Shown here: in pieces, positions 1 to 5,950 of the stretch
How the letters are laid out: every line of letters begins with the position of its first letter
How positions within the stretch are numbered: position 1 is the stretch's first letter
From: a virus
DNA: 38,682 bases
Direction: 5' to 3' (one strand)
IMG/VR virus record: IMGVR_UViG_3300048839_001898
Span: 1 to 38,682 of that record
Made by a program: the position numbers and the translations under genes
Notes under the pieces: generated by a model
Told to the model about the DNA's origin: nothing
The model's database searches: none
What the model saw: only the letters and a program-made list of their open reading frames with translations

Positions 1-867
1 GGAGATGATCCGGTTGGAGGTGATTTGCTGCTTGCCCTGGATGTAGTCGTTCAAGTTGAGTCCAGCGCGCTGCAAGGCGGCAAGCCCGCCCTTCGGCATT
101 CGGACCATGCGCACGATCGCTGAGCGGAGCGCAACGCCTGCTTCCGAGCCCACGACCTTGTTCTGCGCGAAGGCCATGGCGATGGCCGTCACGTCGTCGA
201 TGGTGCTTCCGGTCGCACCCGCCGCGCCCGCCACATATTTGAACATTTCGCCCATGTCGCGCAGCGAGGCCGTGGTCCTGACCGCGGCGTATGAAATCCG
301 GTCGGCTACGGTTGTGGTCGAGCGGGTAGCCTGCTCGACGGTTTCCTTCGGCATCTGGAAGGCATTCAGCGAGGCTGCGATGATCGTTGCCACGTCCGAC
401 GGCTTCATGTCCCCCAGGATCGCGGTCGCGAGCGTCGAATCCATGGCGCCGAGCATCTGCTTCCAGTCGAGACCGGCTTTCAGAAGCTCGGTGCCGGTGC
501 GGATAATCTCTGTGGCGCTCTGCGGATATTTCGCATTCAGGACGTTCGCGATCTTCTCGAATTCGTGGCGTTGCGCGGCGGTCGCTTCGCCCAGCGCCTC
601 CAGCATGTTGCCAGCCTTCTCGAACTCGAAGGCGGTTTTTGCCCCGATCGCACCGATGATCGCCATCGGCGCCGAAACAGCGGTTGCCATCGCTTGGGTA
701 TGACGTTGGAGCGCCGTTGCGTTTGCCGCGATCTGCTTGGCGGTGCCGAGCGCGACAGTGGCCCGGCCGGCTGCCTGCAAAGCGGCGAGAGACCGCGCCG
801 CCGTCCGCGCCGGTCCGGACACGCCGTCGATAAGGCGCACGACCAAGCGCGAGGTGAGATCAGGCAT
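1..867 (-). CDS. Phage tail tape measure protein, N-terminal part (runs off window)
   Basis: The minus-strand frame is open from an ATG at 865-867 to the first base of the window, giving about 289 residues without a stop; the rest lies outside. The protein begins MPDLTSRLVVRLIDGVSGPA and continues with long Ala-rich helical sequence. It matches the conserved core of TP901-type tape measure proteins (patterns such as FEFEKAGNMLEALG and LRDMGEMFKYVAGAAGATG). Tape measure proteins set tail length and occupy the tube lumen. Position fits P2-like order: tube, chaperone E/E', tape measure. The start lies 6 bases after the E' stop (874-876) and has no clear Shine-Dalgarno, which suggests translational coupling to the frameshifted chaperone. 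Function is confident from context and sequence; total length is unknown. Confidence 0.88.
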   Translation of the reverse strand, partial: MPDLTSRLVVRLIDGVSGPARTAARSLAALQAAGRATVALGTAKQIAANATALQRHTQAMATAVSAPMAIIGAIGAKTAFEFEKAGNMLEALGEATAAQRHEFEKIANVLNAKYPQSATEIIRTGTELLKAGLDWKQMLGAMDSTLATAILGDMKPSDVATIIAASLNAFQMPKETVEQATRSTTTVADRISYAAVRTTASLRDMGEMFKYVAGAAGATGSTIDDVTAIAMAFAQNKVVGSEAGVALRSAIVRMVRMPKGGLAALQRAGLNLNDYIQGKQQITSNRIIS

Positions 868-873
868 TGCGGG

Positions 874-1328
874 TTATCGTCCGATATTGGCCTTTGCGAT
901 CCGTGCGGCTTCCTCGTGCCAGGCGCAGACCTCGGCCCAGTCCATGTCGAGCAGGTTTGTGATCGGGGTTGCGAGGATATGCGCCGTTTCGGCTATGACG
1001 CTTCGCCATCCTTGCGGCGAAGCTTCTCCGGCAAAAAACCGAGCAGCACTCCCGAAAGCTCCAAGACGTCCTCGGCGTCGAGCTCGTCGATGGCGGCCTC
1101 GGGCAGACCGTTGATCGCAGCAAGGAGGGCGAGTGAAGCGGCAATATCGCCGCCGCCCTCATTCTGGACCCGCTCCAAAAGCCGCATGTCTTTCGCTTTA
1201 GGCCGGCGGAGCTTCAATTCCGCGACCGTGACCTCGCTGCCGGCGGCGTCCCGGTAGGTGACGGGGAACAGGAGCGTGTAGGTTGCGGCCTGCGATACGG
1301 CCTGAGGACCTTGCGTTTTCGCAGTCAT
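874..1328 (-). CDS. Tail assembly chaperone E+E' fusion made by -1 frameshift
   Basis: The zero frame encodes gpE (111 aa). At codons 97-99 the sequence reads T TTT TTG; slipping back one base there enters a frame with no stop for 52 more codons, ending at the TAA at 874-876. The product would be about 151 aa and end in DMDWAEVCAWHEEAARIAKA. That Asp/Trp/His-rich tail is typical of the E' or GpU-like extensions of myovirus tail chaperones. In P2 the same arrangement (E and E+E', slippery T TTT TTG) is established. The E' part lacks its own credible start and would be missed by ordinary gene finding. The two forms probably coat the tape measure protein during tail assembly. Confidence 0.85.
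993..1328 (-). CDS. Phage tail assembly chaperone (gpE-like)
   Basis: This 111-aa protein starts MTAKTQGPQAVS. It contains a beta-rich first half (YTLLFPVTYRDAAGSEVTVAEL) followed by an acidic helical half (LPEAAIDELDAEDVLELSGVLLGFLPEKL). That layout fits the phage tail assembly chaperone family E/41/14. It sits between the tube and tape-measure genes, exactly where P2-like phages keep gene E. Its last 13 codons overlap the alternative frame used for E'. The short form is probably the more abundant product, with a minority of ribosomes shifting to make the long form. Confidence 0.86.
   Translation of the reverse strand: MTAKTQGPQAVSQAATYTLLFPVTYRDAAGSEVTVAELKLRRPKAKDMRLLERVQNEGGGDIAASLALLAAINGLPEAAIDELDAEDVLELSGVLLGFLPEKLRRKDGEAS
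1000..1038 (-). promoter_or_regulatory. Programmed -1 ribosomal frameshift signal
   Basis: On the minus strand a TTTTTTG heptamer (1032-1038) is in the right phase, T TTT TTG, for a -1 slip. It is followed by an 8-nt spacer (1024-1031). A perfect 8-bp stem follows, GCTTCGCC (1016-1023) pairing with GGCGAAGC (1000-1007), around an 8-nt loop. Heptamer, spacer length and stimulatory stem all match the usual bacterial -1 frameshift architecture, and the shifted frame is open and encodes a recognisable chaperone extension. Confidence 0.85.
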
Positions 1329-1343
1329 GAAAAATGTTCCCCC

Positions 1344-1892
1344 TTAGCGCTCGGCGGTCGCGGCGCGCGGAATGCGAAGGATGGTGTTCGTAGTCTGGCC
1401 TTCATCCGCGCCGTTGATGCGCAGCGTGTTTGACCAGAAATCCCAGAACCATTTTTCTTCGGTGTTGAAATAGACCTCGTAATGGGTGACCTCGTGCAGG
1501 GCATAATCGGTCGCCATCAGGTCGCCCCGCTTGAAAGCATCGCTTTCGATCTTGCCGAGGCGGGCCTCCATGACCGCGCGAAGCTCGATCGAGGCGCCGG
1601 TGCGGCGATCGCGGATTTCGCCATAGGCCGTGTAGATGTGTTTGATCCGCGAGCCGAGCCCGAACTGGGTCAGCAATTCCGGGTCGAAGCCGACCAGCTT
1701 GAAGGTCGGCTCCAGCTTCTTGATGCCGACCTCGATTTCGATGCCGACCTTGGAGCCGCCCGGCATGTGGTCCTGATAGTCCGCTTCGAGGGCAGGGAGC
1801 TTCAGCTCCTGCAGGGTCAGGTGCTTGGAATTCTTCGGATCGTGATCACCGCAGAACAGATTGGCGGCTTCGAGAACGTATAGCGTGCTCAC
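1344..1892 (-). CDS. Major tail tube protein (P2 FII-like)
   Basis: The 182-aa product begins MSTLYVLEAANLFCGDHDP and carries the pattern seen in contractile-tail tube proteins: LTLQELKLPALEADYQDHMPGG near the N-terminus, a beta-rich middle, and FKRGDLMATDYALHEVTHYEVYF before the C-terminus. It polymerises into the inner tube through which DNA passes. It directly follows the sheath gene in transcription order (sheath stop at 1937, tube start at 1892) and precedes the chaperone. Length agrees with the roughly 170-180 residues usual for the family. Confidence 0.9.
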   Translation of the reverse strand: MSTLYVLEAANLFCGDHDPKNSKHLTLQELKLPALEADYQDHMPGGSKVGIEIEVGIKKLEPTFKLVGFDPELLTQFGLGSRIKHIYTAYGEIRDRRTGASIELRAVMEARLGKIESDAFKRGDLMATDYALHEVTHYEVYFNTEEKWFWDFWSNTLRINGADEGQTTNTILRIPRAATAER

Positions 1893-1936
1893 GTGGCGCT
1901 CCTATACCGGCAAATGTTGACGAAATGCCGCTGTCG

Positions 1937-3442
1937 TCACGCGGCGAGATCGATCTGTGAGAGCAAGTCGTCGAGGAGGACGTCCAGGGCAGCGCGGTAT
2001 CGCGCCGAGCGAATGCCGAGATGGCGCAGCACCGGCGGCTCTTCCGCGGCAAAGTCCACGGTGAACTTGCCGAGCCGCAATTGCTCGGGCGAATTCTGAT
2101 CGCGGGTGAAGCCGACCTTGTAGTCGATGATGTCGCCGTCCGCTTTGAGGTCGCGCAGGGCAAACCGCATGGTATCGAGCACGTCCTGCACCGTGCCGTA
2201 GTCGATGTTACGCCGGCCGAGAAAACCGCGGAGCGTGCGCAGGAACATCAAGTGGATGAAATCGCGGCCGCGCACGATATGGTAGAATTGCCAAAGCGGA
2301 TCTTCGGAGCAGTTGTCGGTACCGATATAGACGAAGCCGCCGGATGCGATGGCCGTTTCGACGCCCATTTCGCCACGCACCACGATGCCGGCATTTTGCG
2401 AGAGCAGGACCTGGCCTTCGGTCGCTCCGTCAGTGAGCGAGAACTCGATCGGACGGTTCGGGCCGATGATGCCCTGCACCGGCTGGTTCGCCCAGGAATG
2501 AAAGGGCCGGCCGCCGAATTCGTGATCGCGGCGCACCGCAATGCCGATCACCCGGGGCGAGGCCGGTTTTACGATCGGATTGACCCCGACCTTCACCGCG
2601 GTTTCGACCGGGATCAGGCGATGGCTCTGCATCGTCTCTCGCCAGTCTGTATAGGCCTGCTGCGTCGTGGCCGGGCCGTCGAGCGCGGCCACCGCAAGCA
2701 GCTTTTCAAGCACCGGCGTGAGTGCGGCGCAGACCGGGTTGGCAAGGATTTCGATGGCCGCGGTTGCGGTCGGAAGCTCCTTGTCCGGATCGTCGCCGCC
2801 GCCCGAAAACGACACCGTGAGCAATCCGGAGAGATGGGCGCCTGGATTATCGACGATGAGTGAAACTACCTTGCCGTCGTTATCGCCTTCGCCGAGCACG
2901 GCATGGGCTTCTGGCAGGATCTTGCCCGGATCGTTGCCCCCGCCTGAAAATTCGACGGCCGGGGCCTGCGTCAGGTTTGTCCCTTGCGTGCCGAGCACCA
3001 GCGACCCGAGTCCCTGATATTGCTGCGAGGTCAGGCCCGGCACCGCGATCAGGCGCGGGATCACGCCAAGCACGGGACCCGCGAGCGTGAAGGCCCAGAT
3101 GCCGGTTTTTTGAGCGGACGATCCAATCGCATTGGCGATCGTGGCCCAGATATCGGCCCCCTGTTCGATCCGCACGATCACGACCAGTGCCGCGACCTGG
3201 AATTCGCCGAGCTGTGCGTTGATGCCCTCGATGGCGTCGGGGAGCGTTCCGATCACACCGAGCGCGGTGAGCTTTGATTTATCGTCGCTGTAGAGGACGA
3301 CCGGTGTGTTGATCGGAAAGGTGTCCGCGTTGGCCTGCGGGGCGGTGCCGACCAAACCGACCACGGACATGTCGCTGACGATCGCGGGCCGCGGCTGGTT
3401 ATCGACCCGCGTGATCGAAATGCCGAACGTGGGAGAGGACAT
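1937..3442 (-). CDS. Contractile tail sheath protein (P2 FI-like)
   Basis: A 501-aa protein starting MSSPTFGISITRVDNQPRP. The chosen ATG at 3440-3442 has a GGAGA ribosome site 7 bases upstream, and the frame before it is not protein-like. Features of sheath proteins are visible: the N-terminal strand VVGLVGTAPQANADTFPIN, the core GVIPRLIAVPG, and a conserved C-terminal region (DFIHLMFLRTLRGFLGRRNIDYGT..., then DYKVGFTRDQNSPEQLRLGK). Two Gly-rich beta segments with the shared pattern FSGGG.DP.K.LP in the middle look like an internal duplication forming a surface domain. It forms the contracting outer sheath. Confidence 0.92.
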   Translation of the reverse strand: MSSPTFGISITRVDNQPRPAIVSDMSVVGLVGTAPQANADTFPINTPVVLYSDDKSKLTALGVIGTLPDAIEGINAQLGEFQVAALVVIVRIEQGADIWATIANAIGSSAQKTGIWAFTLAGPVLGVIPRLIAVPGLTSQQYQGLGSLVLGTQGTNLTQAPAVEFSGGGNDPGKILPEAHAVLGEGDNDGKVVSLIVDNPGAHLSGLLTVSFSGGGDDPDKELPTATAAIEILANPVCAALTPVLEKLLAVAALDGPATTQQAYTDWRETMQSHRLIPVETAVKVGVNPIVKPASPRVIGIAVRRDHEFGGRPFHSWANQPVQGIIGPNRPIEFSLTDGATEGQVLLSQNAGIVVRGEMGVETAIASGGFVYIGTDNCSEDPLWQFYHIVRGRDFIHLMFLRTLRGFLGRRNIDYGTVQDVLDTMRFALRDLKADGDIIDYKVGFTRDQNSPEQLRLGKFTVDFAAEEPPVLRHLGIRSARYRAALDVLLDDLLSQIDLAA

Positions 3443-3466
3443 CGAACTGTCTCCGCTGCAAAGTCT

Positions 3467-3498
3467 GGAAAAGAAAAGGGCCGCGCTTGGCGGCCCTT
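3467..3498 (-). terminator. Terminator-like hairpin just upstream of the sheath gene
   Basis: Read on the minus strand, AAGGGCCGC (3490-3498) pairs perfectly with GCGGCCCTT (3476-3484) around a 5-nt loop and is followed by a T-rich run, TTCTTTTCC (3467-3475). This is the layout of a Rho-independent terminator. It lies only about 25 bases before the sheath start codon, so it would cut transcripts from the fibre genes before the sheath, tube and tape-measure genes. It may instead act as an attenuator that is overridden late, or as an mRNA processing or stability hairpin. Confidence 0.6.
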
Positions 3499-3599
3499 GC
3501 TGATGCATGCTTGCGCGCGAATTTTGCGCTGTGTTCACAAGAACGTGTGGGTATTGTCTACAGAATTGGGCTTAGCATTCCTGCTAGACGGAAGGCTCT

Positions 3600-3809
3600 A
3601 TGCTTCACCGGATTGAGTACCTGACGAAATTGAGGGCTTTCCTTCAAGCTTCATCGGCGAAGCTTGATGTGGAGGCGTCAAAGAGCGTGGGTTGTGCAGC
3701 CGCGCTTGAACAGTCCCGCCTTGCGGCCGAGTGTAGAAACCTTGACCGCGAAATCGCGAGTCTAGCGACCCGGATTTGGAAGCCGACAAATACGATCCCT
3801 TTCCATTAA
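3600..3809 (+). CDS. Possible small helical protein in the fibre-sheath gap (doubtful)
   Basis: The 3443-3951 interval between the sheath and DUF4376 genes lacks a clear late gene. The best candidate in it is this plus-strand frame of 69 codons, MLHRIEYLTKLRAFLQASSA..., with regular Leu/Ala/Arg spacing suggesting one or two amphipathic helices and a GGAAGG sequence a few bases before the ATG. A minus-strand frame over the same bases (3598-3951) is low-complexity, Ser/Pro/Arg-rich and looks non-coding. I recognise no family. If real, it is a second plus-strand gene inserted in the leftward operon and could be a small cargo or regulatory gene. Bases 3810-3951 show nothing I can name. Confidence 0.3.
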   Translation: MLHRIEYLTKLRAFLQASSAKLDVEASKSVGCAAALEQSRLAAECRNLDREIASLATRIWKPTNTIPFH

Positions 3810-3951
3810 ACGGCGCGGCAATCGTATCGTCTGACCTGCGTGCTTCAGGAGCGCGTGACGCAACCCAGCCAAAAAGGGCGTCTAGATCGCTTGCCGCCGG
3901 TCCTGACGGTCGGCAATCGACTTTAGCGACAGTGCCAGCTCCGCCGCACAC

Positions 3952-4488
3952 TTAGGTTAGCGCGTCGAAGGCGGCATTGATCTGCGCAAAGCTATCGATG
4001 ACGTGATTGTCGATATCCTGGGCGACCTGGGCTTCCTTGGCGAAACACGCCTGAATATGCGCTGAGACGGCGAGCGCTACGGCTTCGATTTCGGTAGCGC
4101 CTATGGTCACGAAGCTGCCCGAGGCGGTTTTCCATTGTGCGGTAAAGGCCGGATCGCGTTGCGCCTGCAGATAGGCGCCCTGGATCAGCGCCTTCGAGCG
4201 GTCGTCGGTCGCGACAGTAAGGCCGCCGATCGTCATGCCGCCATTCTCCTTGCGCCAGCGTGCCGTCGCGGCATAGGCGCGCAAGGCCGCGACATCCGGC
4301 ATGGGCTCCGCGTAGGCATCGACCACAAAGGTGCTGCCTTGCAGCAGCGCGCGGACCTCGTTCGAAAGCGGCGCGTCGTCGTCTGGCGCATAGGTGAAGG
4401 GGAAGGTTTCGCCGTCGTGGGTGACATCCATATCGATCAGCATGCCATGCGGATCGGCATAGCGAAGATTGCCGATGACGATGCTCAT
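3952..4488 (-). CDS. DUF4376-type tail fibre accessory protein
   Basis: A 178-aa protein beginning MSIVIGNLRYADPHGMLIDMD. The C-terminal 110 residues carry the pattern of the DUF4376 family found next to phage tail fibres: ARWRKENGGMTIGGLTVATDD, SKALIQGAYLQAQRDP, then a helix with SAHIQACFAKEAQVAQDID. Members of this group are usually fibre-linked and sometimes called tail fibre assembly proteins, but the biochemical role is not established. The start overlaps the stop of the upstream fibre gene (4485-4488) by 4 bases, so the two are translationally coupled. Confidence 0.7.
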   Translation of the reverse strand: MSIVIGNLRYADPHGMLIDMDVTHDGETFPFTYAPDDDAPLSNEVRALLQGSTFVVDAYAEPMPDVAALRAYAATARWRKENGGMTIGGLTVATDDRSKALIQGAYLQAQRDPAFTAQWKTASGSFVTIGATEIEAVALAVSAHIQACFAKEAQVAQDIDNHVIDSFAQINAAFDALT

Positions 4489-5408
4489 GCCGTCCTCACG
4501 AAATAGCCGACGCCTCGGGTCGTGCTGGTCGTCATCTGGCTGATCTGATGCCCCGACACGTTCACCCAGGTTCCCGATAAGCTGCCGGCGTTAGTGTCGA
4601 TCGTGAAATAGCCGCTGGCGTCAAGCCCGAACAAGACGCGCCGCAAATTCGACCCGGCGATAGATGCGCCGTCGTTGACGCCGCCGGAATTGTTCTTCAA
4701 AGCGAGGATCAGGCTGCCGACGGGATAACTCGAGGACGACGGAATCGGTTGAAACTTGGCATTTCCCTGCGACGTGATGGCTTGCGCGGTGCGCAACGGC
4801 GTCATCGCCTTGGTATTGTCGGTGCCCGCCTCGGCCTCGGCCTGGGCCGCCGCGGGCACGTTGATCGTACGATCGGCCGAAAGATCGCCGCCGCCCGTTG
4901 CAAGGCCCGAGGTTTGAATCTGCCGTGCCGGCGAAACGCCGGCCGGCACCCGGGCACTGATCGCTTGCGCGGTGCGCAGCGCCGTCATCGCCTTGGTATT
5001 GTCAGCGCCTGCCTCGGCCTCGGCTTGGGAGGCCGCTGGCACGCTGATGGTGCGGTCATCGGAAAGACTGCCGCCGCCAGTTACAAGACCAGATGCCGTG
5101 ATGGTTCGCGTTGCCGGCACCTTGCCGGCCAGTGCATTGGCGATGGTGGTTGCGAAATTCGAATCGTTGCCGAGCGCCGCCGACAATTCCTGCAAGGTAT
5201 CGAGCGCGGCGGGCGCGCTGTTCACCAGATCTGCGATCGCCTGGTCGATCTGCGCCTCGATATTGAGGTCGGCAGTACCGACCGTATCGTCGGCCCGCCG
5301 CCAGAACAGCTTGCCGTCGGCTTCGTTGATCGCGATCTGGCCGCTCTCAAGGTATGAGGGGACAGCGCCCGGCGTGGACGAGCGCAAAAGCTTGATCCGT
5401 GCCGGCAT
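4485..5408 (-). CDS. Phage tail fibre or spike protein with internal repeats
   Basis: A 307-aa protein. Residues 1-100 contain a fibre-type N-terminal motif (IKLLRSSTPGAVPSYLESGQ, then IAINEADGKLFWRR) that attaches many phage fibre proteins to the virion, and a helical stretch (LDTLQELSAALGND). Two near-identical 48-residue repeats follow, residues 103-150 and 164-211, each with SGL.TGGG.LS.DRTI.VPAA and a helix ending AMT.LRTAQAI. The C-terminal third is Ser/Gly-rich and probably carries the receptor-binding tip. The adjacent DUF4376 gene supports a fibre role. No catalytic signature is visible. Confidence 0.75.
   Translation of the reverse strand: MPARIKLLRSSTPGAVPSYLESGQIAINEADGKLFWRRADDTVGTADLNIEAQIDQAIADLVNSAPAALDTLQELSAALGNDSNFATTIANALAGKVPATRTITASGLVTGGGSLSDDRTISVPAASQAEAEAGADNTKAMTALRTAQAISARVPAGVSPARQIQTSGLATGGGDLSADRTINVPAAAQAEAEAGTDNTKAMTPLRTAQAITSQGNAKFQPIPSSSSYPVGSLILALKNNSGGVNDGASIAGSNLRRVLFGLDASGYFTIDTNAGSLSGTWVNVSGHQISQMTTSTTRGVGYFVRTA
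4776..5102 (-). repeat. Imperfect tandem duplication inside the tail fibre gene
   Basis: Two 144-bp units, 4959-5102 and 4776-4919, encode the two 48-residue fibre repeats, separated by 39 bp. Stretches such as GTCATCGCCTTGGTATTGTC are identical in both copies on the plus strand. In-frame repeats of this kind can expand or contract by recombination and so change fibre length or tip spacing. Confidence 0.85.
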
Positions 5409-5753
5409 TTAGAATGTTCCGTCGTCGATGATGCCCTGCACGAGATCGTCGATTTGATCCGCAAGCGCCTGAACGGCCTGCACGGACGAGGCGATTTCCG
5501 TCTGCATCGTGTCGAACTGCGCCTCGATCTCGCTCATGCGGTTTGTGGTGTCGGCCAGAAAATTGAGGAACGTCGTGTTGATACGCTCCAGCGCTACTGT
5601 GGTGATCTGATCGACCGCTGTGTCGATCTTCTGGCCGTCGAGTTCACGCGCGTGCAGGCGCAAATCGAGTTCCTGGAACCGCACGTTCCAGAATTCCGGA
5701 TCGCCCAGATTGTCGCCGCGCTTGATCCGGTAAACGTCGTATCGGATCGACAT
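5409..5753 (-). CDS. Small coiled-coil tail-fibre-region protein, unknown role
   Basis: A 114-aa protein beginning MSIRYDVYRIKRGDNLGDPEFWNVRFQ. The N-terminal 30 residues (RIKRGDNLGDPEFWN.RFQDLDLRL-like pattern) recur in phage tail or fibre proteins as an attachment motif. The rest is a long amphipathic helix with heptad-like spacing (TTFLNFLADTTNRMSEIEAQ, then VQALADQIDDLVQGIID), so trimeric coiled coil is likely. It lies between the large DUF4815-like protein and the fibre and could link them. The upstream frame before MSIRYD is Arg-rich and overlaps the preceding gene, so the ATG at 5753 was chosen. Function is not known. Confidence 0.6.
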   Translation of the reverse strand: MSIRYDVYRIKRGDNLGDPEFWNVRFQELDLRLHARELDGQKIDTAVDQITTVALERINTTFLNFLADTTNRMSEIEAQFDTMQTEIASSVQAVQALADQIDDLVQGIIDDGTF

Positions 5754-5754
5754 G

Positions 5755-5940
5755 TCAATCGATCGCTTCCGCCTGCGTGATGGCGTCCTCAATGGCTTGG
5801 GCGATCTTGCCCTTGACCAAATGGGTGTCGAATGGCCGAAGGCGCACGCCGTTGAACTCCACCGTCCGTCTGAGACGAATACGATAGAGCTTTTCGGGCT
5901 CGAACGAAGGTGGCTGCTGCTTCTTTACGGCCTTGCTCAT
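5755..5940 (-). CDS. Small tail-region protein, unknown
   Basis: A 61-aa protein starting MSKAVKKQQPPSFEPEKLYRI. It contains a compact beta-rich core (YRIRLRRTVEFNGVRLRPFDTHLVKG) followed by a short helix (AQAIEDAITQAEAID). The ATG at 5940 was preferred to an upstream start that would overlap the DUF4815-like gene. The short KLYRIRL.R.V...G..LRP pattern is typical of very small phage proteins placed beside fibre genes. I cannot assign a function. Its stop nearly abuts the start of the coiled-coil gene at 5753. Confidence 0.6.
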   Translation of the reverse strand: MSKAVKKQQPPSFEPEKLYRIRLRRTVEFNGVRLRPFDTHLVKGKIAQAIEDAITQAEAID

Positions 5941-5950
5941 GGCTATCCCC

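Noticed and set aside
3598-3951. A minus-strand frame of 117 codons in the fibre-sheath gap
   Set aside because: Its product is Ser/Pro/Gly/Arg-rich without structure and lacks a ribosome site; it looks like a chance frame.
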